From contig DASWED010000054.1 in NCBI GenBank assembly GCA_036394995.1, forward strand, positions 1-64,000: a DNA stretch of 64,000 nt, in the 5' to 3' direction. The stretch comes from DASWED01 sp036394995 (lineage in GTDB: Bacteria > Actinomycetota > UBA4738 > JACQTL01). Both the position numbers and the translations under genes were made by a program. The stretch's first letter is position 1; every line of letters starts with the position of its first letter. Below, piece by piece: positions 50,094 to 58,383 of the stretch. Below the pieces are notes generated by a model that was not told where the DNA came from, did not search any database, and saw only the letters and a program-made list of their open reading frames with translations.

Positions 50094-50116
50094 CAATGTC
50101 GTCTCCACAGACATTG
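50094..50116. promoter_or_regulatory. Inverted repeat CAATGTC-N9-GACATTG, candidate PucR operator
   Basis: A 7-bp perfect inverted repeat with centres 16 nt apart, ending 24 nt before the first transporter gene. It is AT-richer than its surroundings and lies in the pucR/liv divergent promoter, which suits a dimeric regulator. Confidence 0.5.
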
Positions 50117-50140
50117 TCCGGGCCGGGCCCGCCGGGCTGA

Positions 50141-50983
50141 ATGAGCGTCATGGTCATGCAGGGTTCCGCGGCCGCGACGACGATCCTCCCGGGTGGGCCC
50201 ACCCTCCGGGTGGAGGCGCTGACCGTCCGGTTCGGCGGCCTGACGGCGCTCGACGACGTCTCCCTGGAGGTCCGTCCCGGGGAGATCGTCGGCATCATCG
50301 GGCCGAACGGCGCCGGGAAGACCACCCTGTTCAACTCGATCTGCGGCTTCGTGAAGCCGACCGCCGGCGTCATCCGGTACGGCGGCCGTTCGCTCACGTC
50401 CGCCCGCCCCCAGCACCTCTCGCGTCTGGGGATCGCCCGGACCCTCCAGGGCCTCGGCCTGTGGGAGGGGCTCACCGCCCTCGAGAACGTCATGGCGGGA
50501 GCAACCCGCTCCGCCCGTGCGGGATTCGCCGCATCGCTCTTCGCGCTCCCCCGAGCCGACCGGGACGAGGCGCGGATCCGAGGCAGGGCGCTCGCGCTGC
50601 TCGACGAGCTGGGCGTGGCGGACGTCGCGGACCGCCCGCCCCCGACGCTGCCCTACGGCGTGCAGAAGCGGGTCGCTCTGGCCCGGGCCCTGGCGGCGGA
50701 GCCGTCGCTGCTCCTCCTGGACGAGCCCGCGGGAGGTCTGTCGGAGGGGGACATCGACGACCTGGCGACACGCCTGCGAGGCCTCCGCACCGACATGGCG
50801 ATCGCGCTGGTCGAGCACCACATGGACTTCGTCATGACGCTCTGCGACCGGGTCGTGGTCCTGGACTTCGGCAGGGTCATCGCGTCCGGGAGACCCGACG
50901 AGGTCCGCACCGATCCGCTGGTGACCGCCGCCTATCTGGGCGAGGAAGTCGAACACGAGGAGGCCGGCGATGCTCGCGGTTGA
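50141..50983 (+). CDS. livG: Branched-chain-amino-acid-type ABC transporter ATPase (LivG-like)
   Basis: A 280-residue ABC ATPase, first gene of the five-gene importer operon. Walker A is GPNGAGKT at 54-61, the Q-loop region GIARTLQGLGLWEGL, Walker B SLLLLDEPAGGL and the H-loop LVEHHMDFV. The ABC signature is unusual: LPYGVQKRV replaces LSGGQ/LSYGQQ, though LPYG is common among LivG proteins. The AGGLS ending and HHM are typical of LivG rather than LivF. It powers uptake of small amino-acid-like or amide solutes. Its end overlaps livF by 14 nt. Confidence 0.9.
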   Translation: MSVMVMQGSAAATTILPGGPTLRVEALTVRFGGLTALDDVSLEVRPGEIVGIIGPNGAGKTTLFNSICGFVKPTAGVIRYGGRSLTSARPQHLSRLGIARTLQGLGLWEGLTALENVMAGATRSARAGFAASLFALPRADRDEARIRGRALALLDELGVADVADRPPPTLPYGVQKRVALARALAAEPSLLLLDEPAGGLSEGDIDDLATRLRGLRTDMAIALVEHHMDFVMTLCDRVVVLDFGRVIASGRPDEVRTDPLVTAAYLGEEVEHEEAGDARG

Positions 50984-51677
50984 GTCCCTGACGGCGGCCT
51001 ACGGTTCGGTGAAGGCGCTCAGCGATGCGTCGCTGACCGTCGCCGACGGGTCGATCACGGCGGTGCTCGGTGCGAACGGCGCCGGCAAGACCACGCTGCT
51101 CCGGACGATCTCGGGTCTGGTGCGCCCGGCGTCGGGCAGCGTCGTCCACGACGGCAGGCAGCTCTGCGGACGGCGGGCGGAGGACATCGCGCGCGGCGGG
51201 ATCGCCCACGTGCCGGAGGGGCGCGGGGTGATCCAGGAGCTGACGGTGGACGAGAACCTCCGCCTGGGCGGCCTGGCCCGGCGGGACCGCGCCGGGCTGC
51301 GCCGGGGCCTCGCGGAGGCCTACGAGCTGTTCCCCGCCCTCGCGGCCCGGCGGCGGCAGCCGGCCTTCACGCTCTCGGGCGGCGAGCGCCAGATGCTGGC
51401 CATCGGTCGGGCGCTGGTGGCCCGCCCCCGGCTCCTGCTCCTGGACGAGCCGTCGCTCGGCCTGGCCCCGCTGATCGTGAAGCAGACCATGGCGCTCATC
51501 CGGCGGTTGCGCGACGAGGTCGGCCTCGCCGTCCTCCTGGTCGAGCAGAACGCCAGGAGCGCGCTGTCGATCGCCGACACCGGCGTCGTCCTCTCGCTGG
51601 GGCGGGTCGTCGTGTCGGGCCCGGCCCCCCAGCTGGCCCTGGACGAGGGCCTCCGCCACGCCTACCTCGGCTTTTGA
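50970..51677 (+). CDS. livF: Branched-chain-amino-acid-type ABC transporter ATPase (LivF-like)
   Basis: A 235-residue ATPase, the second motor subunit. Walker A is GANGAGKT (about 33-40), IAHVPEGRGVIQELTVDENL is the LivF-type Q-loop region, the signature is LSGGERQMLAIGRALV, Walker B RLLLLDEPSLGLAP, and LVEQNARSALS is the H-loop segment with Gln in place of His, as in many LivF proteins. It starts with ATG 50970 inside livG, so translation is coupled. The two ATPases would bind the LivH and LivM permeases. Confidence 0.93.
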   Translation: MLAVESLTAAYGSVKALSDASLTVADGSITAVLGANGAGKTTLLRTISGLVRPASGSVVHDGRQLCGRRAEDIARGGIAHVPEGRGVIQELTVDENLRLGGLARRDRAGLRRGLAEAYELFPALAARRRQPAFTLSGGERQMLAIGRALVARPRLLLLDEPSLGLAPLIVKQTMALIRRLRDEVGLAVLLVEQNARSALSIADTGVVLSLGRVVVSGPAPQLALDEGLRHAYLGF

Positions 51678-51694
51678 GAGAAGGGAGCGACGTC

Positions 51695-52573
51695 GTGCAC
51701 CGGTTCGTGGTCCTCACCCTCAACGGCCTCACCACCGGGTCGATCTACGCGGCCATGGCGCTGTCGCTGATCCTCATCTGGCGGGCCACGCGGGTCGTGA
51801 ACTTCGCCCAGGGCGCCATGGCCATGTTCAGCACGTACATCGCCCTCGGGGCGATCCACCGCGGCGCGTCGTACTGGGTCGCCTTCGCCGTGGCGCTGGG
51901 GTCCGGGTTCGTGATGGGCGCGGTCGTGGAGCGGACGCTCGTGCGGCGCGTGGAATCCGGGCCGCAGCTGAACGCGGTCATCCTCACGCTGGGGTTGCTC
52001 CTGGTGCTCGAGGCCGCCGCCCCGATGATCTGGGGTGGGCAGATCCGTTCGTTCCCCGCCGCCTTCTCGATCGTCGGCGTGCACCTCGGCAACAGCCAGA
52101 TCGCGCTGTCGCGGTTCGACATCTTCACGCTCGCCTCGATCCTGGGGACGATGGCGCTGCTGGTGGCGCTGTTCCGCCTGACGCCGATCGGGCTGCGCAT
52201 GCGCGCGGCGGCGTTCCAGCCGGAGGTCGCCCGCCTCCTGGGCGTGCGCGTCGGCCGGACCCTGAGCCTGGGATGGGCCCTGGCCTCCCTGGTCGGCTCA
52301 CTGGCCGGGCTCCTGATCGCCCCCAGCCTGCTCCTCTCTCCGAACTCCATGGACGGCGTGCTGGTGTTCGGCTTCGTCGGCGCCGTGCTGGGCGGGCTGG
52401 AGAGCCCCGCCGGAGGTGTGGTCGGCGGGCTCCTCATGGGCCTGGCCCTCTCGTACGTGGGCGGCTACCTGGGCGCGGACATCCAGACTGTCGGTGGCCT
52501 GGTGATCCTCGTGGCCGTGCTGATGGTGCGGCCCCGGGGCCTGTTCGGCTCGATGGTGGCCAGGAAGGTGTGA
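51695..52573 (+). CDS. livH: Branched-chain-amino-acid-type ABC permease (LivH-like)
   Basis: A 292-residue membrane permease with about eight segments. The family's N-terminal block LNGLTTGSIYAAMALSLILI and VVNFAQGAMAMFSTYIAL are clear, as is the ATPase-contact loop near TPIGLRMRAAAFQPEVARLL. The C-terminal GAVLGGLESPAGGVVGGLLM is the conserved glycine segment. Start GTG 51695 with AAGGGAG upstream; the longer frame from 51674 is less likely. Its stop overlaps the region just before livM. Confidence 0.92.
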   Translation: MHRFVVLTLNGLTTGSIYAAMALSLILIWRATRVVNFAQGAMAMFSTYIALGAIHRGASYWVAFAVALGSGFVMGAVVERTLVRRVESGPQLNAVILTLGLLLVLEAAAPMIWGGQIRSFPAAFSIVGVHLGNSQIALSRFDIFTLASILGTMALLVALFRLTPIGLRMRAAAFQPEVARLLGVRVGRTLSLGWALASLVGSLAGLLIAPSLLLSPNSMDGVLVFGFVGAVLGGLESPAGGVVGGLLMGLALSYVGGYLGADIQTVGGLVILVAVLMVRPRGLFGSMVARKV

Positions 52574-52578
52574 TCGCG

Positions 52579-53712
52579 ATGACGCCAGTGACACAACGTG
52601 CGGAACCGGTCGCGCCGGCGGCCGGCGTGACGCCGCGCCTCGAGCGCCGCCGTGCCGTGCGGTGGCTCGCCCTCCCGCGGCGCACGCTGCCGCGGCACCT
52701 CCTGCTCGCCGGCGGCGCGCTGCTCGTGCTGTTCGCGGCCAGCGCTCGCGTCGACGCGTTCACCGACTACAACTTCGCGGCGATCGCGTACCTGGCGATC
52801 GCGGCGGCCGGGCTGACGGTGCTCACCGGGGTGAACGGCCAGGTGTCGCTGGGGCACGGCGCCCTGATGGCGATCGGTGCGTACACCACCGCGGTCGTCA
52901 CCATCCACCTCCACCTCCCGGTGGGCGTGACGATCGTCACGGCCGTCGCCTCGGCCGCCGTCGCCGGGCTGATCGTCGGGATCGCGGCGGCGCGCCTTCG
53001 GGGGCCGTACCTGGCCGGCGCGACGCTGGCCCTCGCCGTCGCCGTGCCGCAGCTCGCCACGCACTTCAGCGGGACCCTGGGCGGAGAGCAGGGCCTCCCG
53101 GTCCCGCCGCTGTTCCACCCCGCGGCGCTCGGGGCGACGTTCCCGGACGAACGCTGGCTGGCCTGGATCTCGTTCGTCGCGGCGGCCGCGGCCTTCGTCC
53201 TGCTGGCCAACCTGAAGCGAGGCCGGTTCGGCCGGTCCCTCCGGGCGGTCCGGGACGACGAGTCGGCCGCCGCGCTCGCCGGCATCCCCGTGGCCCGGAT
53301 CCAGGTCCTCGCGTTCGTGGTCAGCGCGGCCTGCGCCGGCCTGGCCGGCGCCCTGTTCGCCTACTGGGCGGGGCTCACGGCTCCGTCGGGGTTCACCCTG
53401 GGGCTGTCGCTGCAGCTGCTCACCGCGATCGTGGTGGGAGGGATCGGGAGCCTCCCCGGCGCGGTGTGGGGTTCGGCGCTGCTCGTCTACCTGCCGACCT
53501 GGACGAACCATCTGGCGACTCGGTTCAGCCTGCCGGCGTCCGTCGGCAACAACCTGCCGCTCGCGATCTACGGCGTGGTCCTCGTCGTCGTGATGCTCGG
53601 CTTCCCGGAGGGCATCCACGGAGCGTTCCGCCGGGCTGCCGCCCGTCTCCGCCGCGAACGTCCGCCCGCGGGCGGGGACCCGGAGGGGGTGGTGCCCCCG
53701 GTGGCCCACTGA
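52579..53712 (+). CDS. livM: Branched-chain-amino-acid-type ABC permease (LivM-like)
   Basis: A 377-residue permease. It has a 45-residue basic N-terminus and about nine membrane segments. YNFAAIAYLAIAAAGLTVLT, GVNGQVSLGHGALMAIGAYT, the loop GRSLRAVRDDESAAALAGIP that contacts the ATPase, and IVVGGIGSLPGAVWGSALLV are LivM hallmarks. AGGAAGG lies 10 nt before ATG 52579; a GTG at 52570 overlaps the livH stop but is too close to that site. The C-terminal 40 residues are Arg/Pro-rich and probably cytosolic. Confidence 0.92.
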   Translation: MTPVTQRAEPVAPAAGVTPRLERRRAVRWLALPRRTLPRHLLLAGGALLVLFAASARVDAFTDYNFAAIAYLAIAAAGLTVLTGVNGQVSLGHGALMAIGAYTTAVVTIHLHLPVGVTIVTAVASAAVAGLIVGIAAARLRGPYLAGATLALAVAVPQLATHFSGTLGGEQGLPVPPLFHPAALGATFPDERWLAWISFVAAAAAFVLLANLKRGRFGRSLRAVRDDESAAALAGIPVARIQVLAFVVSAACAGLAGALFAYWAGLTAPSGFTLGLSLQLLTAIVVGGIGSLPGAVWGSALLVYLPTWTNHLATRFSLPASVGNNLPLAIYGVVLVVVMLGFPEGIHGAFRRAAARLRRERPPAGGDPEGVVPPVAH

Positions 53713-53791
53713 CGTCCCATCACTCCGCGCACCACGGCACGGTCCGGCCCGACTCCTCGGGCTTCTCGAGACACGCACGGAAGGAGGAAAC

Positions 53792-55117
53792 ATGCAGCGC
53801 AGACGAGGTTCCACACGCCGGCTCGTGATGGTCGCGGCCGTCACGACGCTGGCCATGGCAACGGCGGCGTGCAGCGGCTCGACACCGTCGTCGAGGTCGT
53901 CGTCGGACCAGACCGCGAACGAGGCGTCGGCGCCCGGGATCACCGCGACGACCATCACGATCGGCAGCACCCAGCCGCTCACCGGGCCCGCAGCGCCGGG
54001 GTACTCGGAGATCGCGCCGGCGTCGAACGCGTACTTCCAGTACGTGAACGACCACGGCGGGGTGTTCGGCCGGAAGATCGTCTACAAGTTCCTGGACGAC
54101 GGCTACAACCCGACCCAGACCACGTCGGCCACCCGCCAGCTGGTGCTCCAGGACAAGGTCTTCGCGGTGTTCAGCTCGCTCGGGACGCCCACCCACCTCG
54201 CGGTGGTGGACTACCTGAACTCGCAGCGGGTGCCGGACATCTTCGTCACCTCCGGGTGCAACTGCTGGAACGACACCTCGAAGCACCCGTACACGTTCGG
54301 CTGGCAGCCCGACTACACCATCGAGGGGAAGATCCTGGGGCGGTACGTCGACCAGACCTTCGACGGCCAGAAGGTCGGGTACTTCTTCCAGGACGACGAG
54401 TTCGGCCAGGATGGCGTGAAGGGCCTCGATCAGCAGATCCCGGCGTCCCAGGTCGCATCGCGCCAGTCCTACGTGCCCACGAACACCGACCTGAGCGCGC
54501 AGATCTCGGCGCTGCAATCCTCCGGTGCCGACGTGGTGGTGTCCTTCAGCATCCCGGCGTTCACGACGCTCGCCATGCTCGCCGCGGCGAAGATCGGCTA
54601 CCACCCTCAGTGGGTGGTGAGCAACGTCGGATCGGACCTGGTCACCCTGCAGGGGCTGCTGGACACGTTCACCAAGGGCGCCGTCGGCCCCGAGCTGCTC
54701 GAGGGCATGATCACCGACGGGTACATGCCGGCTCCGACCGACACGACCAACCCGTGGATCCGGCTGTTCACGAAGGTCCACGACCTGTACATCGGGGACC
54801 TCCCGTTCGACGGCAACGTCCTGTACGGGATGGCCCAGGCGTACAACTTCGTCCAGCTGATGAAGGCCGCCGGCCGGAACCCCACCCGGGACGGCCTGGT
54901 CGAGACGCTCGAGACGACGGACCTCTCCGGTGGGCCCGGGCTCGCGCCGTTCGGCTTCTCCGCGTCGCAGCACCTGGGGTACACGGGGGTCAGGATCGTC
55001 GAGCTCGAGAAGGGCGCGGTGAACCAGCTCACCCCGGTCCAGGTCTCCTCCGACTCCGGCCCGATCAGCGCGTTCGCCGATGCACCCTCCCAGCCGCCGG
55101 CATCCGGGATCCCGTAG
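53792..55117 (+). CDS. livJ: ABC transporter substrate-binding lipoprotein (LivJ-like)
   Basis: A 441-residue lipoprotein of the Peripla_BP_6 type. The signal peptide ends with lipobox TAAC, Cys27, and a Ser/Thr-rich linker follows. The two lobes include TITIGSTQPLTGPAAPGYSE, YVNDHGGVFGRKIVYKFLDD and GWQPDYTIEGKILGRYVDQT. The solute could be a branched-chain amino acid, an aromatic amide or a purine-like compound; the family is too broad to decide. The PucR neighbour hints at nitrogenous solutes, which is inference. GGAAGGAGG precedes ATG 53792. Last gene of the operon. Confidence 0.92.
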   Translation: MQRRRGSTRRLVMVAAVTTLAMATAACSGSTPSSRSSSDQTANEASAPGITATTITIGSTQPLTGPAAPGYSEIAPASNAYFQYVNDHGGVFGRKIVYKFLDDGYNPTQTTSATRQLVLQDKVFAVFSSLGTPTHLAVVDYLNSQRVPDIFVTSGCNCWNDTSKHPYTFGWQPDYTIEGKILGRYVDQTFDGQKVGYFFQDDEFGQDGVKGLDQQIPASQVASRQSYVPTNTDLSAQISALQSSGADVVVSFSIPAFTTLAMLAAAKIGYHPQWVVSNVGSDLVTLQGLLDTFTKGAVGPELLEGMITDGYMPAPTDTTNPWIRLFTKVHDLYIGDLPFDGNVLYGMAQAYNFVQLMKAAGRNPTRDGLVETLETTDLSGGPGLAPFGFSASQHLGYTGVRIVELEKGAVNQLTPVQVSSDSGPISAFADAPSQPPASGIP

Positions 55118-55180
55118 AGGGGGGCCCACCCGGGTAACGAGTGCGTGCTCCGCTCATCCGGCTCCAGGCGGGGGCCGGCC

Positions 55181-55215
55181 AAGAGCCCTGCTCCGTTCGA
55201 CGGCGCGGGGCTCTT
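55181..55215 (+). terminator. Hairpin after the transporter operon
   Basis: AAGAGCCC (55181-55188) pairs perfectly with GGGCTCTT (55208-55215) around a 19-nt loop. There is no strong T tract beyond the stem, so it is a moderate candidate for the operon terminator. Confidence 0.5.
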
Positions 55216-55262
55216 GCGTGCTCGTCGGACGCACCGGCCACGGCCGTGTCGTCGAGTTCTCG

Positions 55263-55268
55263 TACCAT
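55263..55268 (+). promoter_or_regulatory. -10 hexamer TACCAT, leaderless promoter of holA
   Basis: TACCAT ends 6 nt before GTG 55275, placing the transcription start at the start codon. Confidence 0.55.
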
Positions 55269-55274
55269 CGGCGC

Positions 55275-56237
55275 GTGGCCGGCAAGGAGCGTTCGTCGAA
55301 CGTGCTGCTGCTGTGGGGGGAGGACGCCTTCCTGCTCCGCGAGGCCGCCCTGGAGGCACTGCACGGCGTGCGGCCCACCGAGGTGGATGCCGCGGACTGG
55401 CAGGGTGGCGAGACCTCCGACCTGGCCACGCCGTCGCTGTTCGGGGACGAGCGGGCGTTGCTGGTCAACGGATGCCGGTCCCTTCCCGAGCAGGCGGCCC
55501 GGGAGCTGGCCGCCTACATTGCCTCCCCCGCGCCGGACGCGCGGCTGGTCCTGGTGGCCGAGGTGGCCGAACGTGGCAAGCCACCCGCCACCCTGGTGAA
55601 GATGATCCAGGCGGCGGGGACCGTCCGGCAGGTGGCGTTGGCCCGGCGGGACCTTCCCCAGTGGGTCCTGGCCCGGGCCGAGCGGTGGTCGGTCTCGATC
55701 GCGCCGGACGCCGCACGGGCCCTGGCGGAGATCCTCGGCGAGTCGCCGGCCTCACTCGACTCCGCGCTGGAGCAGCTCGCCGGCGCATTCGGGTCCGAGC
55801 GGGTGACCCGGCGCCACGTCGAGTCGCAGTTCCGGGGCCTCGGGGAGCAGCGGGTGTGGGACCTGTGCGACCACCTGTTCGAACGGGACGCCGCCCAGGC
55901 CATCCGGTCGCTCCGGTCCCTGCTGGAGACCCGGGAGGAGCCGCTGGCCATCCTCGGGGGGCTGGCCTCGCGCCTGCGGGACCTCATCCGGGTGAAGGCC
56001 CTACCCGAGCGCATGGCCCCGGCGGACCTGGCCAAGCAGGCCGGGCTCCGGTTCGACTGGCAGGCCCGCCGGTACCGCGAACAGGCCAGGCGGTTCACCA
56101 TGCCCGAGCTGCTCTCGGTCCACGAGCGCATCGCCCGGGCCGACCGGGACCTCAAGAGCGGCGCCACCGGCGACGTGGTGCTGCCGGTGCTGGTGACCGA
56201 AGTCGCGGGGTCGCCGGCGGGCGCCGGCGGGGTCTGA
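55275..56237 (+). CDS. holA: DNA polymerase III delta subunit
   Basis: A 320-residue clamp-loader subunit that opens the sliding clamp. It begins NVLLLWGEDAFLLREAALEA, the degenerate nucleotide-binding start of delta, then DLATPSLFGDERALLVNGC, LARRDLPQWVLARAERWSVS, and domain III with GGLASRLRDLIRVKALPE and LSVHERIARADRDLKSG. These are typical for HolA of high-GC Gram-positives. The frame is open to 55080 but the GTG at 55275 fits both homology and the adjacent -10 box. Convergent with rpsT, 5 nt apart. Confidence 0.9.
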   Translation: MAGKERSSNVLLLWGEDAFLLREAALEALHGVRPTEVDAADWQGGETSDLATPSLFGDERALLVNGCRSLPEQAARELAAYIASPAPDARLVLVAEVAERGKPPATLVKMIQAAGTVRQVALARRDLPQWVLARAERWSVSIAPDAARALAEILGESPASLDSALEQLAGAFGSERVTRRHVESQFRGLGEQRVWDLCDHLFERDAAQAIRSLRSLLETREEPLAILGGLASRLRDLIRVKALPERMAPADLAKQAGLRFDWQARRYREQARRFTMPELLSVHERIARADRDLKSGATGDVVLPVLVTEVAGSPAGAGGV

Positions 56238-56242
56238 GGAGG

Positions 56243-56512
56243 CTACTCGGAGGCGGAGCGGGAAAGCGTCTTGGCCAGGCGAGACTTCCGCCGGGCGGCC
56301 GTGCGCTTGTGCAGCACGCCGCTGGACGCGGCCTTGTCCAGGGCCCGTGAGGCCTCGCGGGCCTGCTGCTCGGCCGCGTCGAGCTCGCCGCCCTCGGCGG
56401 CCACGCGGACCTTCTTGATCGAGGTCTTCAGCGACGAACGCACCGCCTTGTTGCGGAGCCGGGCCCGTTCGTTCTGGAGGTTTCGCTTCTTCTGCTGCTT
56501 GATGTTCGCCAT
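56243..56512 (-). CDS. rpsT: Ribosomal protein S20
   Basis: An 89-residue, very basic helical protein of the small subunit: MANIKQQKKRNLQNERARLR start, KAVRSSLKTSIKKVR, and the C-terminal GVLHKRTAARRKSRLAK. This is the standard S20 length and pattern. It binds 16S rRNA early in assembly. A minus-strand TACACT ends 9 nt before the ATG, so its mRNA has little or no leader. It is divergent from lepA, with the two promoters in 53 nt. Confidence 0.96.
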   Translation of the reverse strand: MANIKQQKKRNLQNERARLRNKAVRSSLKTSIKKVRVAAEGGELDAAEQQAREASRALDKAASSGVLHKRTAARRKSRLAKTLSRSASE

Positions 56513-56521
56513 CGGCGGGCC

Positions 56522-56527
56522 AGTGTA
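56522..56527 (-). promoter_or_regulatory. -10 hexamer TACACT of rpsT
   Basis: Minus-strand TACACT ends 9 nt before the rpsT ATG at 56512. Confidence 0.5.
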
Positions 56528-56553
56528 CCAGCGGCTTTCCGCCGCCCGGCCCG

Positions 56554-56559
56554 TACCAT
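56554..56559 (+). promoter_or_regulatory. -10 hexamer TACCAT, leaderless promoter of lepA
   Basis: TACCAT ends 6 nt before GTG 56566, the same spacing as holA. Confidence 0.55.
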
Positions 56560-56565
56560 GGCCCC

Positions 56566-58383
56566 GTGACCGACCCCGCTCTGATCCGCAACTTCTCCAT
56601 CGTGGCGCACATCGACCACGGGAAATCCACGCTGGCCGACCGCATGCTCGAGCTGACCCACGCCGTCTCCGCCCGGGAGATGCGCGAGCAGTTCCTGGAC
56701 CGGATGGACCTCGAACGCGAGCGGGGGATCACGATCAAGGCGGCCGCCGTCCGGCTCCACTACGAGCACCGCGGGCGCGACCACATCCTCAACCTCATCG
56801 ACACCCCCGGGCATGTCGACTTCACGTACGAGGTCTCCCGGAGCCTCGCGGCGTGCGAGGGAGCGGTGCTCCTGGTGGACGCGGCGCAGGGCATCGAGGC
56901 CCAGACCCTGGCGAACTTCCACCTGATCCAGGAGGCGGGGCTGACCATCGTCCCGGTGGTCAACAAGGTCGACCTCCCCGCGGCCGACCCCGATGGCACC
57001 GCGAGGGTCCTGGCCGAGCTGGTGGGACAGGACCCGGAGGACGTCCTGCGGGTCTCGGCCAAGACCGGCCTGGGGGTGCCCGAGCTGCTCGAGGCCCTGG
57101 TCGATCGGGTCCCGCCGCCCGAACCGCGCGCCGACCGGCCCCTGCGGGCCCTGGTGTTCGATTCGGCCTACGACGCGTATCGCGGCGTGATCGCGTACGT
57201 GCGGGTGTTCGACGGCACCCTCCCGTCGCGTTCGAAGATCCGCCTCATGGCCACCAGAGCAGACACCGAGGCCGAGGAGGCGGGGATCCTGGCCCCCGGT
57301 CCCACGCCCGTCGACGAGCTCACGGCGGGTGAGGTGGGCTACCTGGTCACCGGCATGAAGGAGGTCCGCCAGGTCAAGGTCGGCGACACGATCACCATCT
57401 CCGGCAAGGTGGGCGCCGCCGAAGCCCTGCCCGGCTACCGCGAGCCGAAGCCGATGGTGTGGAGCGGCCTGTATCCGTCCGAGGGCGGCGACTACCCGGC
57501 GCTCCGGGAGTCCCTCGAACGGCTTCGCCTCTCCGATGCCGCGCTGGTGTTCGAACCGGAGTCCAGCCAGGCCCTCGGGTTCGGGTTCCGGTGCGGGTTC
57601 CTGGGCCTGCTGCACATGGACATCGTGAAGGAGCGCCTGGAGAGGGAGTTCGGCCTGGAGCTCATCGCCACCGCGCCCAACGTCGAGTTCATCCTGATTC
57701 AGGGCGAGGAGACCACCACGGTGCACAACCCCAGCGAGATGCCGGCGCCGGGGACCTACGACCGCGTGGAGGAGCCGTTCGTCCAGGCCACGGTGGTCAC
57801 GCCGAGCGAGTACCTGGGCCCGGTCCTCGACCTGTGCCAGTCCCGCCGGGGGACCATGCTCGACATCCGGTACCTCACGCCCGAGCGGGCCGAGGTCCAC
57901 TACCTGCTGCCGCTCGCCGAGATCATCTTCGACTTCTTCGACCAGCTGAAGTCGCGGACCAGGGGCTACGCCAGCCTGGACTACGAGCACTGGGGGTACG
58001 AGCCGAGCGACCTGGTCCGGGTGGACATCCTGCTGCACAACGAGCCGGTGGACGCGTTCTCCAGCGTGGTCCACCGGGAGAAGGCCTACCACTACGGCAA
58101 GCAGATGGTGGAGCGCCTCCGCCAGCTCATCCCGCGGCAGCTGTTCGACGTGGCCGTCCAGGCGGCCATCGGCAGCCGGGTCATCGCCCGCGAGACCGTG
58201 AAGGCGAAGCGCAAGGACGTCCTGGCGAAGTGCTACGGCGGCGACATCACCCGCAAGCGCAAGCTCCTCGAACAGCAGAAGCGGGGCAAGGAGCGCATGC
58301 GCAGGGTGGGCCGTGTGGACGTGCCCCAGGACGCGTTCATCGCCGCGCTCCGGGTGGACCAGCGGAGCGGGGGGAAATCGTGA
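56566..58383 (+). CDS. lepA: Elongation factor 4 (LepA)
   Basis: A 605-residue translational GTPase. G1 is AHIDHGKST near the N-terminus, the switch region RERGITIKAAAVRLHYEH, G3 DTPGHVDF and G4 NKVD. Domain II follows, then the LepA-specific GFRCGFLGLLHMDIVKERLE and the C-terminal domain VKAKRKDVLAKCYGGDITRK and QKRGKERMRRVG. It acts on stalled or mistranslocated ribosomes. Usual family length. Start GTG 56566 from a leaderless promoter. Its TGA overlaps the GTG of hemW. Confidence 0.97.
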   Translation: MTDPALIRNFSIVAHIDHGKSTLADRMLELTHAVSAREMREQFLDRMDLERERGITIKAAAVRLHYEHRGRDHILNLIDTPGHVDFTYEVSRSLAACEGAVLLVDAAQGIEAQTLANFHLIQEAGLTIVPVVNKVDLPAADPDGTARVLAELVGQDPEDVLRVSAKTGLGVPELLEALVDRVPPPEPRADRPLRALVFDSAYDAYRGVIAYVRVFDGTLPSRSKIRLMATRADTEAEEAGILAPGPTPVDELTAGEVGYLVTGMKEVRQVKVGDTITISGKVGAAEALPGYREPKPMVWSGLYPSEGGDYPALRESLERLRLSDAALVFEPESSQALGFGFRCGFLGLLHMDIVKERLEREFGLELIATAPNVEFILIQGEETTTVHNPSEMPAPGTYDRVEEPFVQATVVTPSEYLGPVLDLCQSRRGTMLDIRYLTPERAEVHYLLPLAEIIFDFFDQLKSRTRGYASLDYEHWGYEPSDLVRVDILLHNEPVDAFSSVVHREKAYHYGKQMVERLRQLIPRQLFDVAVQAAIGSRVIARETVKAKRKDVLAKCYGGDITRKRKLLEQQKRGKERMRRVGRVDVPQDAFIAALRVDQRSGGKS

